Shown here: positions 45,946 through 59,387 of the stretch, piece after piece | How positions within the stretch are numbered: the first letter of the stretch is position 1 | How the letters are laid out: every line of letters begins with the position of its first letter | Assembly (NCBI GenBank): GCA_036874045.1 | Contig: CM072347.1 | Span: 3,350,501 to 3,414,500 of the forward strand | DNA from: Cymodocea nodosa | Lineage: Eukaryota; Streptophyta; Magnoliopsida; Alismatales; Cymodoceaceae | Length of the DNA stretch: 64,000 bases | Direction of reading: 5' to 3' | Position numbers and translations under genes: made by a program | Notes under the pieces: model-generated | Told to the model about the DNA's origin: nothing | What the model saw: only the letters and a program-made list of their open reading frames with translations | Database searches by the model: none

Positions 45946-48900
45946 ATGCTAATAATCCCATTTCCCTATATTATTATATATGTATTATTGAGGTGTTTAC
46001 TTTTGCATGTTATGTAGGTCTAGAGGATTAAATAGGGCAATCATACTCAATGGAATTAATTTGAACGTGATGATTAACTAACTTATTTGCGAACGTGGAA
46101 AAGAGCAAAAATCGCCAAGCCTTAAGGTTTACTTCCAAAACCTTTCGTTAGAATAATAATGGACACAAAATGAATCCTCTCTAATGTTCATCTAGAAAAA
46201 TTATCATCATATACATGAACGTTTAATCTCAAAGCATAATGATAGATCAACGCGTGAAATGATAAGTTATCAATCACAATTACCTTGAATTTACGGTTGC
46301 TGTGATTACCACATGTACGTCACCAAAAAATCATGAAACATAGCAGGAAAAAAGGATCCATGTCTTCTAAATCTATGGACGAAATTTCAAGTCAAATGGA
46401 TGACGTATCTCCCTTCAAACAAGATCTGTTCTAAACCAGTGCACAAGCAGAAGTTAAAGCAAAAGTGTTACCGATTTCTTCTTAGAAAACTACTTCTCTT
46501 CTGTTCTAATCTCTAATTCAAAAGTTTAGATTAAAGAGTAACAAGTTACAGACAAATTAACAAAATTTCAATTCGATTCAACCACAAACGCCTTCCGACC
46601 ATGCATCTGATCGTGTAGGAGAAGGTATCAGGAAGAACAACAGCAGTTTTCTTCTTATTGTGCGTGGTCGTTTGGCAAAAGAAGATTTCCATATAAAACA
46701 CCATTTCTTCGGGCCATCCCAACAATATTCCATGTGAAAGTAGTTTTAATTTTAGTAGAATGATTTTTATTTTATTTTTTTACAATAGGAAGGATAAAAA
46801 AATATCGGCCGCCAATGGTTCTACCCATATGTTGTCGGTTATGACCTTCCTTAAAAGGAATTAAATCTGTAAATCGAGGAAGAGAGATCGAGAGAAATGG
46901 TACGTACCTACACAATTTGATTGGATGGTCCAACATAGCCATCACATATATAAAATTAAAGAAGCATGACCTAATAATTAAGATACAAGAACCAGCTAGT
47001 CAAATATTAAATGAAGAGTTATATAATTATCTAGTGAATACAAAGCAATAGACAGCACGAGAAGACATTTGATTGGTATCTCCCACCAATAAATACCATA
47101 TATCATCATGGCGTTCACGAATCAAATATTTTTCTAGGTTATAATATGTACCTGCGTACCATTGGCATTATTGAGCCTTGTCTGGTGGCTCGCACCCCTT
47201 TTTCATGTTATAAAATATACATGAAGAGGAGCACAGCAAAAGAGCCAAGAAGTCGGATGAGATGTACCATTCCTTCCATTCCCAAACAAACACCATTTCA
47301 AGTGTGTGTGTATCTGCCTTTAAAATTAAATTCAAGCTTTGATGATGATGTGTACACGTGTATTAATTGCTAGCTATAATTTCCCCACCTATATACATCT
47401 TGCCCATCGGTTTCATGATTTCTCAAGCTAGCGACCTTTTGGGTCATCCCAATTGGATCGCACAGATGTTGTGGTGGGGTAGAATAACCCACCCCAAGTT
47501 CATTGACCACAAAATGGAGAATGATTTGAAAAATCTACTTTGAGAGTTGGGTTCACTTTCATGCCAAGGTATACGTGATCTCCGAGACATGCACATCTCA
47601 TCCTATGATGGTCTGCAACATCATGCAGCACAACACTGCCCTTTGAACTTATGCGCGTCTCATCCATCTTCAAATCGCCAAATAAAAATAAAAGTCTAGT
47701 TTAAAATCAATTAAGAATGAGTGATGGGTCTTCTTTTACATAAGGTTAGGTTTCTTTTTCTTTCATATGATATGGAATTTTGTCTCAACAAACCTCGTCA
47801 CTTATTTTATATATTCTACATCTACACGAGAAATAGCTTTGATATCAAGTAAAGGTCCAACTCAAAATTAATTGATAATAAATGACAATTTTCCTTTCAT
47901 ATAAAGTTAAGTTCTTTTTCTTTTATATCAACGTGAAACTTTGTCTTAGAAAACATTAACTACTGTTCTTTTTCCCTAAAGATTTGTCCTACCTGTAGAG
48001 AATATATATTTATTGTGAATATAAAGACCCTTACGTGTGAGCTAAATGGTAGAGGAGAGGGAGAAGAAACGACATTTGACTTGAAGAAACTTCAAACACA
48101 TCTATGCTGTGCTGCTAATCGTGTGTTTTTGGAGAAAGGCCATGCTTCTTAATTACTTTTTATGGCATGAATTTTATGAATAAATTAGATATATACTGTA
48201 TTACTAAATGCCTAGGTGTGTCACTGCCCCGTCATCTTCATTTAATTCACATTTATAATACCATGACACTGTTTTGATTCTATCGTTTAAAACTCTAGCT
48301 GGTCATAGTTTTCCTTGACCTAGCTACATTTATTTTATCTTAGAATGCCACTTATTATTTATTATTCAATATCTATCACGTGATAATTCTTCACTTAAAT
48401 TATCTTCGCTTTCTCTCCCAGTTGCACTTAAATTATGAAAATACCAATGCCAAATTAGATTCTTCTTCTCTCCCCCCCCCCCTTTTATAGTTCTTGGATT
48501 TTGTTATAAATTGATATATTTTACAAAGTAACAAACTTGTAAGTATTATTTTCATTATTGACGTCAAATTATGGAATGAAAAGAATTATCCAGATTTTGA
48601 TTGGTATGGAGTTGTTTGACATAAGTTTAATTTTGCAGACAACAACCTAAAATTTATTGAATTTAGAAATTATTATAACTTCAAGATAACCTCTCCGCAT
48701 TATAAATATTTAAAAACTGCAATGTATAGATGATAAATGATTTTTATATTAAAATATACACTGCTTTGATGAATGCTCGTAGTAGCTATTATATATAATA
48801 TGCAATGCGAAGTACCAATTCACTATTTCTTGTGAAGTGAGACAACACCTGTAGACGTGTCTAGGGTTACCAGTAACATCAACGTAATTGATGGTTCATC

Positions 48901-50556
48901 CACAAACAAAAATCTAGAATTTTTAGATTCTAGGGAAGTCTCTGGCTCCTCCTCTTACAAGGTAAAGAGCTCATGTTAATTACTTCCTTACGAAGTCCCT
49001 ATTCATGGGTATAAATAGGGATGGAGACTTTCTAAATGTTTTTGCTTGTTTCGAAGTTCAAAAGAATCTGAAATTGACATATTGTTGATAGACTAGTATG
49101 GCAAATTACTTTCAGAGCCAGCATGCCTTCTGAAGAAATGGTACATCAATATTTGCACGGAAGGTTAAGTGAGAACCATTTAACATACTGTTTATAGAAA
49201 TGATATATATACCGAAATTGACTTGCAACTCTAACTCCTTTTGGAGTGATCTTTCACGGTTACCTTTGTTTAGTACTTACAACGTCAACTTGTAGCACAG
49301 CTCTTCTCTCTTGTTGCACTACACCATACTTGTCTAAGCCACTGAATTTCCAGTGTCCAGTCCTATCATGCAACATTGACTTACAATTTCCTCCTCTTCC
49401 CTGAGCACCACTATAGTTTTATCAACATGGTAGAGAATGTATGAACGGTGAACATGAAAATGGGAGGTCTATGAAGGTTTGGGAGGAGTAGCAAGGTGAA
49501 TATGAGAACTTTTCTTCTCTTTCTATGAGAGGAGGGTTAAAAAGTTTGGTGTAATTTAACTTTATATTTTGGAAAACTTTTCTAAGTGCATAAACAACAA
49601 AGAGTCAAAATTTACTTTTTATCATTTTTCTTTCTATTACTTAGGCATAGAAAACTCCCTTAAGTGAAAGAGTAGAATAAATAAGAGTAATGTAAAAGCC
49701 ACACACAAAATTCACATGCACACACACACACATAAATATTTAAATATCTAAATAATTAAATATTTAACAAATTAATTTATCTTTATAAGGTATATCACTA
49801 ATCATAAAAAGAATTTAGGCAAATTTTCAATGTGCTAGATTCTTTTACATAAATAAATCTCTATGGCTTATTTCCCCTCATCATTTTGTTAAAATTGATG
49901 CCAAGGGGGGGGGGGGGGTTGCAATCATAAAAGTTATGTGACTTTACATGTACTAATTACTTTTATTTACAAATTCCCTTTATTTATGAGCCAATATTTT
50001 TAAGTTATGATTTTTTTGGGGGTTTATGGTGATTCATCAACTGATCTTTGGGAGGATACAAAGAATTTGATCTATTTAGCAATTTCTTTTGTTTACTTGA
50101 AAGTTGGGATGTTCTTATTTTTTGGATGGATCATGTGGTTCAAATGGAAAACATCATTTATGGATGTCTTGGTACTATTTATCTAAATGGAGTTGAATTT
50201 TTAGCATCTAACTTTTTATTTCATATATGTAATGCTAATATTTTTATTTTACAATTGGAAGTTATTAATAAAGAAATATGCTGTATTTTTTAGCTCTCAT
50301 TTATTTCAAAACTAAAATCCAAGTTGAGCAAGAAAACAAGTTTTTGTTAAGTTGTTAAGATGAAAATTAAATTACATTTTTCTCCCAAGCACAATAGTAA
50401 GTTAGACTAACAAAGTTGAGAACAATCTCAAGACCACACAAGAGTAGAGATCACAATGATACTATTGAATGTTTTGCAAATTTTACAAGAAATATTGATG
50501 CACATTCAAATGATGATGAAGAAATTGGTCAAGCATATAGCTCTATTTTAAATTTA
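45946..50556. other. Intergenic DNA, no gene seen
   Basis: No protein family recognised; the open stretches at 47146-47373 and 50048-50293 look random. It contains a C-run of 11 (48472-48482), a CA repeat (49713-49732) and a G-run of 14 (49905-49918). A TATAAATAG in a G+C-richer setting (about 49011) could be a promoter but has no gene after it. Confidence 0.45.
47698..47965. repeat. Paired direct repeat (small dispersed plant repeat)
   Basis: Two related copies about 160 bases apart: TTAAAATCAATTAAGAATGA...TTTCTTTTTCTTTCATATGA...GAATTTTGTCTCAACAAACC, then CAAAATTAATTGATAATAAA...TTCTTTTTCTTTTATATCAA...GAAACTTTGTCTTAGAAAAC. Between them are CCTCGTCACTTAT and GCTTTGATATCAAGT. The same arrangement is at 52975-53255. 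It resembles a common plant repeat containing GATGTGGGACTTTGTCTCAACA and TGATACCATGT words. Confidence 0.55.
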
Positions 50557-50561
50557 ACATT

Positions 50562-52494
50562 TGTTTAATTGGGAAAACTTGTTTGATTTGTTTTTATGCT
50601 TATATTAATAAATTCTTTTAGAAGTAAACAAACAACTTTTCATACAAATTAGATATTAAGTTCAATTTATATTTTTAACTGCAAGTGCACAGTGTATATT
50701 GTATTTGTGTGCAAGTACAGGTCGATCCCATAGAGATTGAGTAAGAATTATGTACTATTTCGATTTTTATATTAGAGTTTATATATGTTTAGTTAAGCAC
50801 TTCGTTGAGTTACTATTTACTCAACAGACTTAGTTCGTGGAGTTACAACTAACTTAACAAACTAAATTCGTGGACTTAAGTTAACTCCATGAGTCTACCT
50901 TTCTAGTTAAAGATGCTATTCATAGAGGAATTCGACCATCCATTAGGCGATTCCACAAAATATAAATAACATCAATTAAGCTTTTTAATGTTAGTTAATC
51001 TGAGATTTGTCATTAAGCAACACTAATATTCAGATATTTCAAACAGTAACCATTAACATTTTTAAGTATACTAGACGAATCAATTTCAGTAAACAATAAA
51101 ACTATTTTCTATTTTCTGAATCTAATAAGCATAAACATTCACACTACTGATAATGATAACATTAATCATGATACAAAACAAACAATACAACACTTTAATA
51201 CTAAATGTAAACATAGATAATTAGTTATTTTTGGTATTTTTATTTTGATATGTTCCTAAAGATGAGCGAAAAGTGAAATGTAAAAATCTCTATCGACAAT
51301 AAAAACTTCCATCACTACATGCGACACGATTATACCATTGAAATTAATTACTTAAAATCTTGCCTCTTCTCCTTATAGAATTGCTAACCAAGACTTGTAA
51401 GTTGATCTCCTCTTTAATACACTGGCATCAACCCGAAATCAAGGCGAGAAGTTTTACGATCTCCTAAGATATGAGTCGGTACTTGATGAAAATAACTTTC
51501 CTTTCTGCAACGTGATTACTCCTCATAGTGATTGTTAGTTACCGTATTTGGCTCGGAATTGATCCAACGTCCAGAAAGTATCCTCATAGACCTTCGATGG
51601 TTGATGATTTTGGTGGTGTTGTAGAGCTTCAGGGAACTTCCGATGCTTCTTGCAATTAGCATGGTCCTCCACCTCACACATCCTTTTCTTCATCTTTCTC
51701 CTCTTCTTATATTTCTTTTAATAGTAACTGTTTCTACTTAAATGATCAGTTAGATTTCCTTCATTCATATCAATGATGGTGATTTCTTCTTCATTCCATG
51801 AGTTAATTCCTATATGATACGTGCAATTGTGGCTTTCCTTCGAATTTCCTATTTTTGTAATTGCTACGGTAGCATGCTAGAAAATAAATGGTCCATGGAG
51901 TTCGTGTAACTCAACAGACTTACTTCGTTGAGTTAACTATAAAACATGTGCAATAAAGAAATAACTTAACGAGTTCAGATGTTTCGGATAGTTACAACTA
52001 TAAGTATACGAAACTTATATGCATTTCAGATAGTTAGCACCTAACCTTCAGAAAGATAACTTAAGTCAAGTTTTCAAATTGTGACATGTGTCCTTAGTCA
52101 GTTTTATGATAAAAAGGTATTTCAGATACTTGCAAACCTAACCATTCGATGTTTAGACACATTTCAGATAGTTAACGTCTAACTTACCGAAAATCCACTT
52201 AAGTCATGTATTAAGGTTACAACATGTGTACTTTAGGAATAATAAAATGTTCTTTAAGCGTTTAAAATATAACTGTCTGAAATAATAAACAATTCAGATA
52301 CTTAAGAATTACAATGCTTGTAACTCACCAATAGTGCAAAAATGTTTTTAATTAACATTAATTCCTTGAAATTATGCAAATTCTTTCATTAAAGCATATA
52401 ATAGTGCAATTATAGCATAATGGCTTAATTCTTTATGATAAGCTAAATATTATACAATTAACTATTAATATTATGCACTTTTTCATTCTAAACA
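50562..52494 (-). repeat. Solo LTR of the F-box Athila-like family
   Basis: About 1.93 kb on the - strand: TGTTTAGAATGAAAAAGTGC at its start (52494) and AATTAAACA at its end (50562). The flanks are ACATT (50557-50561) and ATATT (52495-52499), a 5-bp duplication with one mismatch. It carries the GATCGACCTGTACTTGCACA box near 50725 and CGGATAGTTA-type hairpins. No internal region. Confidence 0.85.
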
Positions 52495-52496
52495 AT

Positions 52497-52772
52497 ATTA
52501 TATTTCAATTTATATATAAATAAGTTTACAAGCATATGGAGAATTGGAGTAGCTAGGCATATATGTGACAGATCTACCTTTTCTATACATTGTTGCATGT
52601 TGTATTATGTAACATATTTTATATTGGTTTGAACATTATATTTCAATTTATATATAAATAATTTTACAAGCATATGGAGAATTGGAGTAGGTAGGCATAT
52701 ATGTGACAGATCTACCTTTTTATACATTGTTGCATGTTGTATTATGTAACATATTTTATATTGGTTTGATAG
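52497..52772. repeat. Tandem duplication, 138-bp unit x2
   Basis: ATTATATTTCAATTTATATA...TTTTATATTGGTTTGA is repeated at 52635 with only a few differences. It abuts the solo LTR. The second copy keeps GAACATTATATTTC, the undisturbed form of the site next to the LTR. Confidence 0.9.
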
Positions 52773-54759
52773 GCACGATCGTTGTTCATCTTATGCACTC
52801 TCTTAGACTCCACAACTCAAAAGTTGGGAGTTCTATGTCACCTAAGAAAATTGAACTCAATACTTGTTTCATTTGGTGCATAAAATTAAGTTTGAGCTAT
52901 AATTACTAGAATTACAATTGAATTCTTTCTAAAACACTCTCTTTTACAAGTTGAATAGAGTTTGATCAACGAAACTTCAACTCAAAACTATATATAGCAG
53001 TGGATAATAGGTCCCTCTTCATATAAGGCTTGATTCTTTTTCTATCTTAATTTTACATCGATATGAAATTTTGTTCCAACATGCTCCTCACTTATGATTT
53101 TTTATGCCTACAAGTGGCCTATAACGAGAATAGACTCTAATATCAAGTGAAAGTTTAATTTGAAATTAATTAATAGTAAATGATGTGCCCTACTTCATAT
53201 GTGATACAATTCTTTCTCTTTCATATTGATGTAGAACTTTGTCTTAATAAGATTACGAAGATATAAAACTAAGAATGGTAGAGTTCATCAAAGCACCAAA
53301 TTCAAATATAGAACCATCCTCATCCTCTTGAGCTAACTATTTTAATCAAGAGAAAAGCAATAAAATATGAATATGCATATATTCACTCACCACGTTTGCT
53401 AGCTTGACCATAATGAACTTTTAGAAAAATATTATCATTTCATACAAATCAAAGTATATAAAGTCATATATAAATTACAACTTGAAATAGACTCAAAAAA
53501 CCCTAATACTACAAGAAAACTGCAATTTATGAAAAAGTTCCTCACACATTGCTCCACTTCCTCAACCCCTTAACCCATTAGAAGTTACAATTTTATTATT
53601 ATTCTTTATTTTTATAAGGCTTATGAATATCAACAAGATCAAGATAAATTAAACTTGATTTATAAAAGCAATGACTCATACATATTTTAATAGTTAACTA
53701 AAAACCAATATCTCTCATTACATTATTATTTATCTCTCATATATTATAAATTCTTGATATTAACTCAAATATAAATATATTTTTAATTTTTGAAATGTTC
53801 TTCTTGTAGAAAAATTTATTATCTCAAGGATCAAAAATGTATAAGTAGTCATATACTTATCTCATCAATAACTAGTCAAAATTTTCATGTTATTTTCTCT
53901 TTAAATCCTAGTTGTTTTCTCTTAATATAAGGAATGTTTCTCCACAAATCACAAGGGATAGGCAAGCAAGTTTTTGTTTCTCATGAATTGCTCATTGAAT
54001 CTTCACGAATTTGCATAAATATTAATGTACACGTGCAATTTGTGAGGACGATTCTTTGCAAAATACCCACCAATTGGAAAATATAATAAGATCACTGATG
54101 GCTGATGGTATTGGGAGGAAATTTCCTCCCTAGGCCATCACAATTTTGTTGTTAATACTAGAACTTGTGGGGAAAAAAAAACTATGTTGCTAGTTGAGAA
54201 AATTGTAAATTCATGACTCCTAGAATATATATAATAATTCAAAAGTCTCACAAATTAAAATTGGCATTCATATTGAAATTAGCACCCATGCATATTAATA
54301 GGAAAATTCACATTGGCATTCAAAGTATTAATTCCTCACAAATGTTCACACTAATAATCACATTCAAATTAAAAATGATAAAGTAAATTAGTAAGTAAAC
54401 AAATCTCACAAATGACAAGCATTCAAAGCATGCTAGATTAGTCTTCTTTAAAATACTCTCTAAAGAACACAAGTCATAAGATGAAAAGTAGTACAACAAA
54501 GTCCACATAATACTCTTATCATTTACTTTTTTTTCCTCCTTTTGGGTGTCAATGTTGCATGTAATAGATGTAATAATCGTCCTCCTCTACTTCACCTCAC
54601 TTACCAAAAGAAATTACAAGTAAAGGGTTAATTAAAAAGAGTAATAATAATTTTAAGAAACTAAAATTTAAATATTTGCCTTAGACATTTTTATGTTTGA
54701 CTCTTCATTTTACAACATAGTTGCTCCTCTAATTTGATGAATTGACTGAGAATGAATGT
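52773..54759. other. Intergenic DNA with one dispersed repeat, no gene seen
   Basis: 52975-53255 is a second locus of the paired direct repeat described at 47698 (CAACTCAAAACTATATATAG...GATATGAAATTTTGTTCCAA, then TTTGAAATTAATTAATAGTA...TGATGTAGAACTTTGTCTTA). The rest is A+T-rich with no recognised protein or RNA. Confidence 0.5.
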
Positions 54760-54861
54760 AAGAGACATCTGATAAAATTGGAATGATATAAAGAAAATTA
54801 ACATGGTGCTTGTGCAAGGATGACATGCATAAATCGATTGAGAAAGAACGTAGAATTTTTT
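54760..54861 (+). pseudogene. U6 snRNA relic
   Basis: About 100 nt matching U6: GACATCTGATAAAATTGGAA (U6 GACATCCGATAAAATTGGAA), GATATAAAGAAAATTAACAT (U6 GATACAGAGAAGATTAGCAT), TGTGCAAGGATGACATGCAT (U6 TGCGCAAGGATGACACGCAC), AAATCGA, and a terminal T-run. The 5' stem-loop is not recognisable, the spliceosomal ACAGAGA box reads ATAAAGA, and no TCCCACATCG upstream element is seen, so it is a pseudogene. Nearly all changes are transitions. Confidence 0.88.
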
Positions 54862-55371
54862 AAATTTGTAGGAATTTCTCTTTGTCAGTTTTATTAAAAA
54901 TTAACAAATGTTCATTTTTTGTCAGCTAATTTCAATTGTAATTTTAAATGATAGTGCATCACTTTTTGATATGTATGAATTTATTTTAATACTATGTAAA
55001 AATTTTACTTCAAAATCAATTGATAATAAATGAAAGAAGTCTTAACACATATAAGTTTAAATTTGATCTCTACTTAAGTCAACTTGTTTCCAAGAGAGAT
55101 TGCACAACTAGTTAATCTCAATTAAATTCTTCCTTTCTCCCTTTCATAGTTGTTGGCTATTTTTATGTAAACTAATATATTTTTATAAATTCATAAAAAT
55201 TATTAGTATTATTGTTTGATTGATACAAGGCTGTGAGTCTTTTCTTAACAACTACATTCTTTAATCTCTAAATTACCTAAGTTAGGCAACCTTTTTGTTT
55301 CAATAGATGTAACTCCACTTTCTTTCTAATAAAACTATTTTTAAATTTATCTTTTATAATATTACCACTTG
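54862..55371. other. Intergenic DNA, no gene seen
   Basis: 54990-55060 is a third, partial trace of the CAAAATCAATTGATAATAAA repeat. Otherwise featureless, up to the LTR at 55372 (flank CCACT, 55367-55371). Confidence 0.45.
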
Positions 55372-57639
55372 TTTAGGTTTTCCCAGTACTATACTAGAAA
55401 AACTTGGATTTGTTACTTCTGTTTTTACTTAGTTAATTTATCTTTATGGCTATTCTTTCTTTTAGAAGTAAACAAACAACCTTTAATATAATTTAGATAT
55501 TAATTCCAATTTGTACTTTAACTGTAAGTGCATAGTGTCTATTGTATTAGTGTGCAAGTACAGGTCGATCCCACAGATTGTCTTTTAGAAGTAAACGAAC
55601 TTGAGAACTGTTTGCTTGTTAAAAATCAAATTTATATATTCAATAAGCTCTCCGTTGAATTACAGCTAACTCAATGGACGAAGTTCGTTGAGTTAGGGAT
55701 AACTCAACGGTCTAACCTCGTGGACTTAAGTTAACTCCACGAGCCTGTCTTTTCTTTTTAATACTGCTATTTACAGAGGAATTCAGACAACCATTGGGCG
55801 ATTCCATAGATTGTAAATAACATCAATTAAGCTCTTTAATGTTAGTTAACATTGGATTTATCATGAAGCAATACTGACATTTAGATAATTCAAACAGTAA
55901 CCATTAAAATCTTTAAGTTTTTTAAACGAATCAATTTCAGTAAACTGTAAAACTAAAATAAATATAAAACAATTACAACACTAACAAAGATAACATTAAT
56001 CACAATACAACACTCAAATACAACATACAAACATAGATAAATTGTTTTTGGTATTTTTGTTTTAATATGAACATGGAAATGGGCGAAAGGTGAAATGTAA
56101 AGTAATCTCACTTGATAGTAAATACTTCCGACACTACTTGCAACACGATTACACCACTGAAAATTAAACCACTTACAATTTTGTCTCCTCTCCCTATAGA
56201 ATCGCGAGTCCAGAATTGCAAGATGATCTCTTCAGCATACAGGCATCAACCCGAAGCCAAGGCTAAAAGCTTTACGATCTCCTGAAATATGAGTCGGCGC
56301 TTGGTGAAAATGGTTTCCCTTCTCGCGACGCGATCACTCCTCACAGTGGTTGTCAAGCACTGTGTTTGGCTCGGAATCGACCCGACATCAGGCAAGTATC
56401 CTCACAGACTTCCGATGGTTGGTGATTATGGTGTGGTGATGGTGATGATGATGGTTGGTGTGGTACTTCAGAGAATTGCGTTGCCGATCCTCCTCTGCAT
56501 ACACTGTCCGTCCATCGATCACACACTTCTTCTTTTTTTCTTCTTTTTCTTTTATATTTCTTCAGTAGTAACTGCTTCTACTTGAATGGTTGGTTGGATT
56601 TCCTTCATTCATATCAACGGCGATGCTTTCTTCTCCCTACGCGATTGAATTCCTGCGTGATACGTGTAAATGTGGTTTTTCTCTTCCAACTGTCTGTTCT
56701 TGCAACCGCTACAGTGGCATATTAGAAAATATAAAGAAATAAGCTGCTAACATAACGCGTTACCTTAGTGTAATATTCATGTAACTCAACGTGTACAGTT
56801 ATGCTAACTTAACGAGTTAAACATGTGCATCTCACATGATATTCTAAAGCATTTAAATTCAACACGTGCATAAATTTAACTATCTGATGCTCAGGTGCAT
56901 TTCAGATACTTATAAACTTAACTATCCGATGCTTAGATGCATTTCGGATAGTTACAAATAACTCACCGATATATAACTTAAGTAAATCTATCAGATCTTG
57001 ACACGTGTCAGCAGCAGTTTAATCATAAAATAACATTTCGGAGAGTTATAGGTCTAACTATCCGATGCTCAGATGCATTTCGGATAGTTACAGCTAACTC
57101 ACCAAAAATCCACTTAAGTCACTTTCCCAGAACGTGACACGTGTCCTTAGCTATTTATAAATAAAAAGAGATTTCGAAGAGTTAGAGGGATAACTATCCG
57201 ATGCCTAGTTGCAATTTCGGATAGTTATAGATAACTCATCGAAAGTTCACTTAAGTCATTCATTATGGTTTCGACACGTGTACTTCAGGAAATAATAAAA
57301 TATTCTCTCAAAACATAACTGTTCGGTAATTTAAACATAACTATCTAATACATATTCGGTCTGTTAAACATAACTGTCCGAATTTGTTCGGTATGTTAAA
57401 CATAACTGTCCGAAATATTAGAAAATTCGGATATTTAAGAATTTCACAGCTTGCAATTTACCGACAGTTCATAAATATACTAAATTAACATTAATTCCCT
57501 CAAATTAAGCAAATTCTTCAATTAAAGCATATAATAGTGCAATTATAACATAATGGCTTAATTCTTATATTATAAGCTAAATATTATGCAATTAACCATC
57601 ATTTAACCGTTAATAATATGCACTTTTTCATTCTAAACA
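55372..57639 (-). repeat. 3' LTR of M (2268 bp)
   Basis: Starts TGTTTAGAATGAAAAAGTGC (57639) and ends CCTAAACA (55372). It has the CGGATAGTTA hairpin series (about 56880-57240), the GATCGACCTGTACTTGCACA box near 55560, and a 5-bp left flank CCACT whose partner is outside the window. Confidence 0.92.
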
Positions 57640-57650
57640 CTTCCCCCATA
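57640..57650 (-). other. Polypurine tract of M
   Basis: TATGGGGGAAG on the - strand, directly before the LTR start. The upstream 40 bases match E1 (GCTAAGGGACTAGCAAAATT). Confidence 0.85.
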
Positions 57651-59387
57651 CCTAAATTTTGCTAGTCCCTTAGCAAACTAAGATCTAATTAATTGGTCTT
57701 TAAAAGTGCTAGAATTAATTCTTCCCCTTTTGTTTTTCTTCTATTTAGCATAAAAATATATTCTATATGTTTCAGTAATCAACCTGCAAATATACTTAGA
57801 ATATATGTAAATTACATACCAAGTATATCATCATCATATAGGTGTTAATTATATTATCGTTTGTTCTTCTTTTCATCATCTGTCATTCTGAATTTTCCAA
57901 TAAGATTTCTAGAAGAAATTTCAACAACATAGGAATCAGAGTACAATCCAATTCAATCTGATTAAGACAAGTAGAATAAAGAATTGTATCTCCATTAAAC
58001 AACTTCAAAAGTCAATTCCAGATTCATATTTCAACAATTCTAGATAACAGAAAATATACTCGATTCATAAGATATCTGTATTTCACAAAACACTTATATC
58101 TTTTCAGAACAGTATATGTATATTTTATTTATTTTTATTTTTTTTTCGTACTTTAAAAGTTAATTTGATAAGCTTGAATCATACAAGAGCTTTCTAATAT
58201 TCCCATGTAACGAGTTTTCAGTCAACAATCCCAGATCTGATCAGGATCTTAGGTTGCCAGATTTCAAGAGTCCTTTTTTAGGTCAACAATCCTTACATAC
58301 CTATCTACTCAAGTACAAAAGACTCGTGATCAAATAAGTCAATAAACTCTCAAAATTTTTTTTTTTTTTTTTTTTCAAACTACAACCACAAAACAAAACA
58401 TTAATCACATACTATATATGTATGTATTTCATTAATACCGATGTAGTAAAACACCAATCTTATATAGTCCTGCTTCTATTAGTTACTGAAAATATGAATC
58501 CATAACAATAAGCTCATACTTTTTCTATAGTTTAATAAGATCTACACATAAATCATTCTACAAGTTCAATCAGTCAAATTAAATGTATCTTTAATCATAT
58601 ATGTTTCATTTAATCTAGAATTCACATCTCAGCTCTTCCAAGATTTCAGATAATTTACTAATTTTTTTCATTAAGCATTTTGATTTCATTTTAAAATTGT
58701 GAAACTACTAAACTCATGAAATTCAGAAAAACATAAGATACTATATCTAGATTTGCATAAATAGTAAATTCAATAGCATCTCATATAGCCTTCTAAATAT
58801 AGCAGTCAAGCAGTTTATAAAAATTTTATAGTCTCATTTATTGGATAATTACAGCAAGTTCATAAAAATTTTCAATTTCCTCAAAACTTTGCAGTACCAT
58901 TTTAATTTCTTTAATTAACAAACTTACATGGCTGTTACTTCAATTACCTCTCCCCCATACCAACATTTTGCATTGTCCTCAATGTAAAAAGATTTCACAA
59001 TAAGCACAGTAATTGTAGCAGGCATGAATACAGTTTTGCTTGATTTAAAATTGAGGATGAGTAATTAGTTACATACCTTGTTTCATTTGTATCTCTTTCT
59101 GCATATTCCAATTTTTGATTCTGAAAAACTTTTCATTCATAGATAAAAGCAAAATATAAAACAAAATAACATTTAACAGATATTAATAAATCAGTGTCTT
59201 ATGTGGAACCCAGTATGCCTTTGGTGGCTCACAAGCAAACCAGTTGGTTTCCCAGAACAGATACTAACAAACTAGATTGATATTTTGTTTTTTTTTCTTT
59301 TATAAAATAAAAATGAAAACTATAAATTTTTTTTTTTCTAACAATAAATGCAGAATACATACAACATTAAACACACAAAATCACAGC
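57651..59387 (-). other. 3' non-coding region of M
   Basis: Matches 22156-23920 of E1 throughout. It includes the purine-only tract (reverse of 58350-58375) and a conserved CAAGGTATGT. No coding signal. Confidence 0.7.
58947..58985 (-). promoter_or_regulatory. Internal polypurine-like motif of M
   Basis: On the - strand ACATTGAGGACAATGCAAAA then GGTATGGGGGAGAGG, the third copy of the module at 1971 and 22571. Confidence 0.55.

Noticed and set aside
49000-49030. GGTATAAATAGGGATGG as a gene promoter
   Set aside because: A good TATA-like word, but no coding region or RNA gene follows within the next kilobase.
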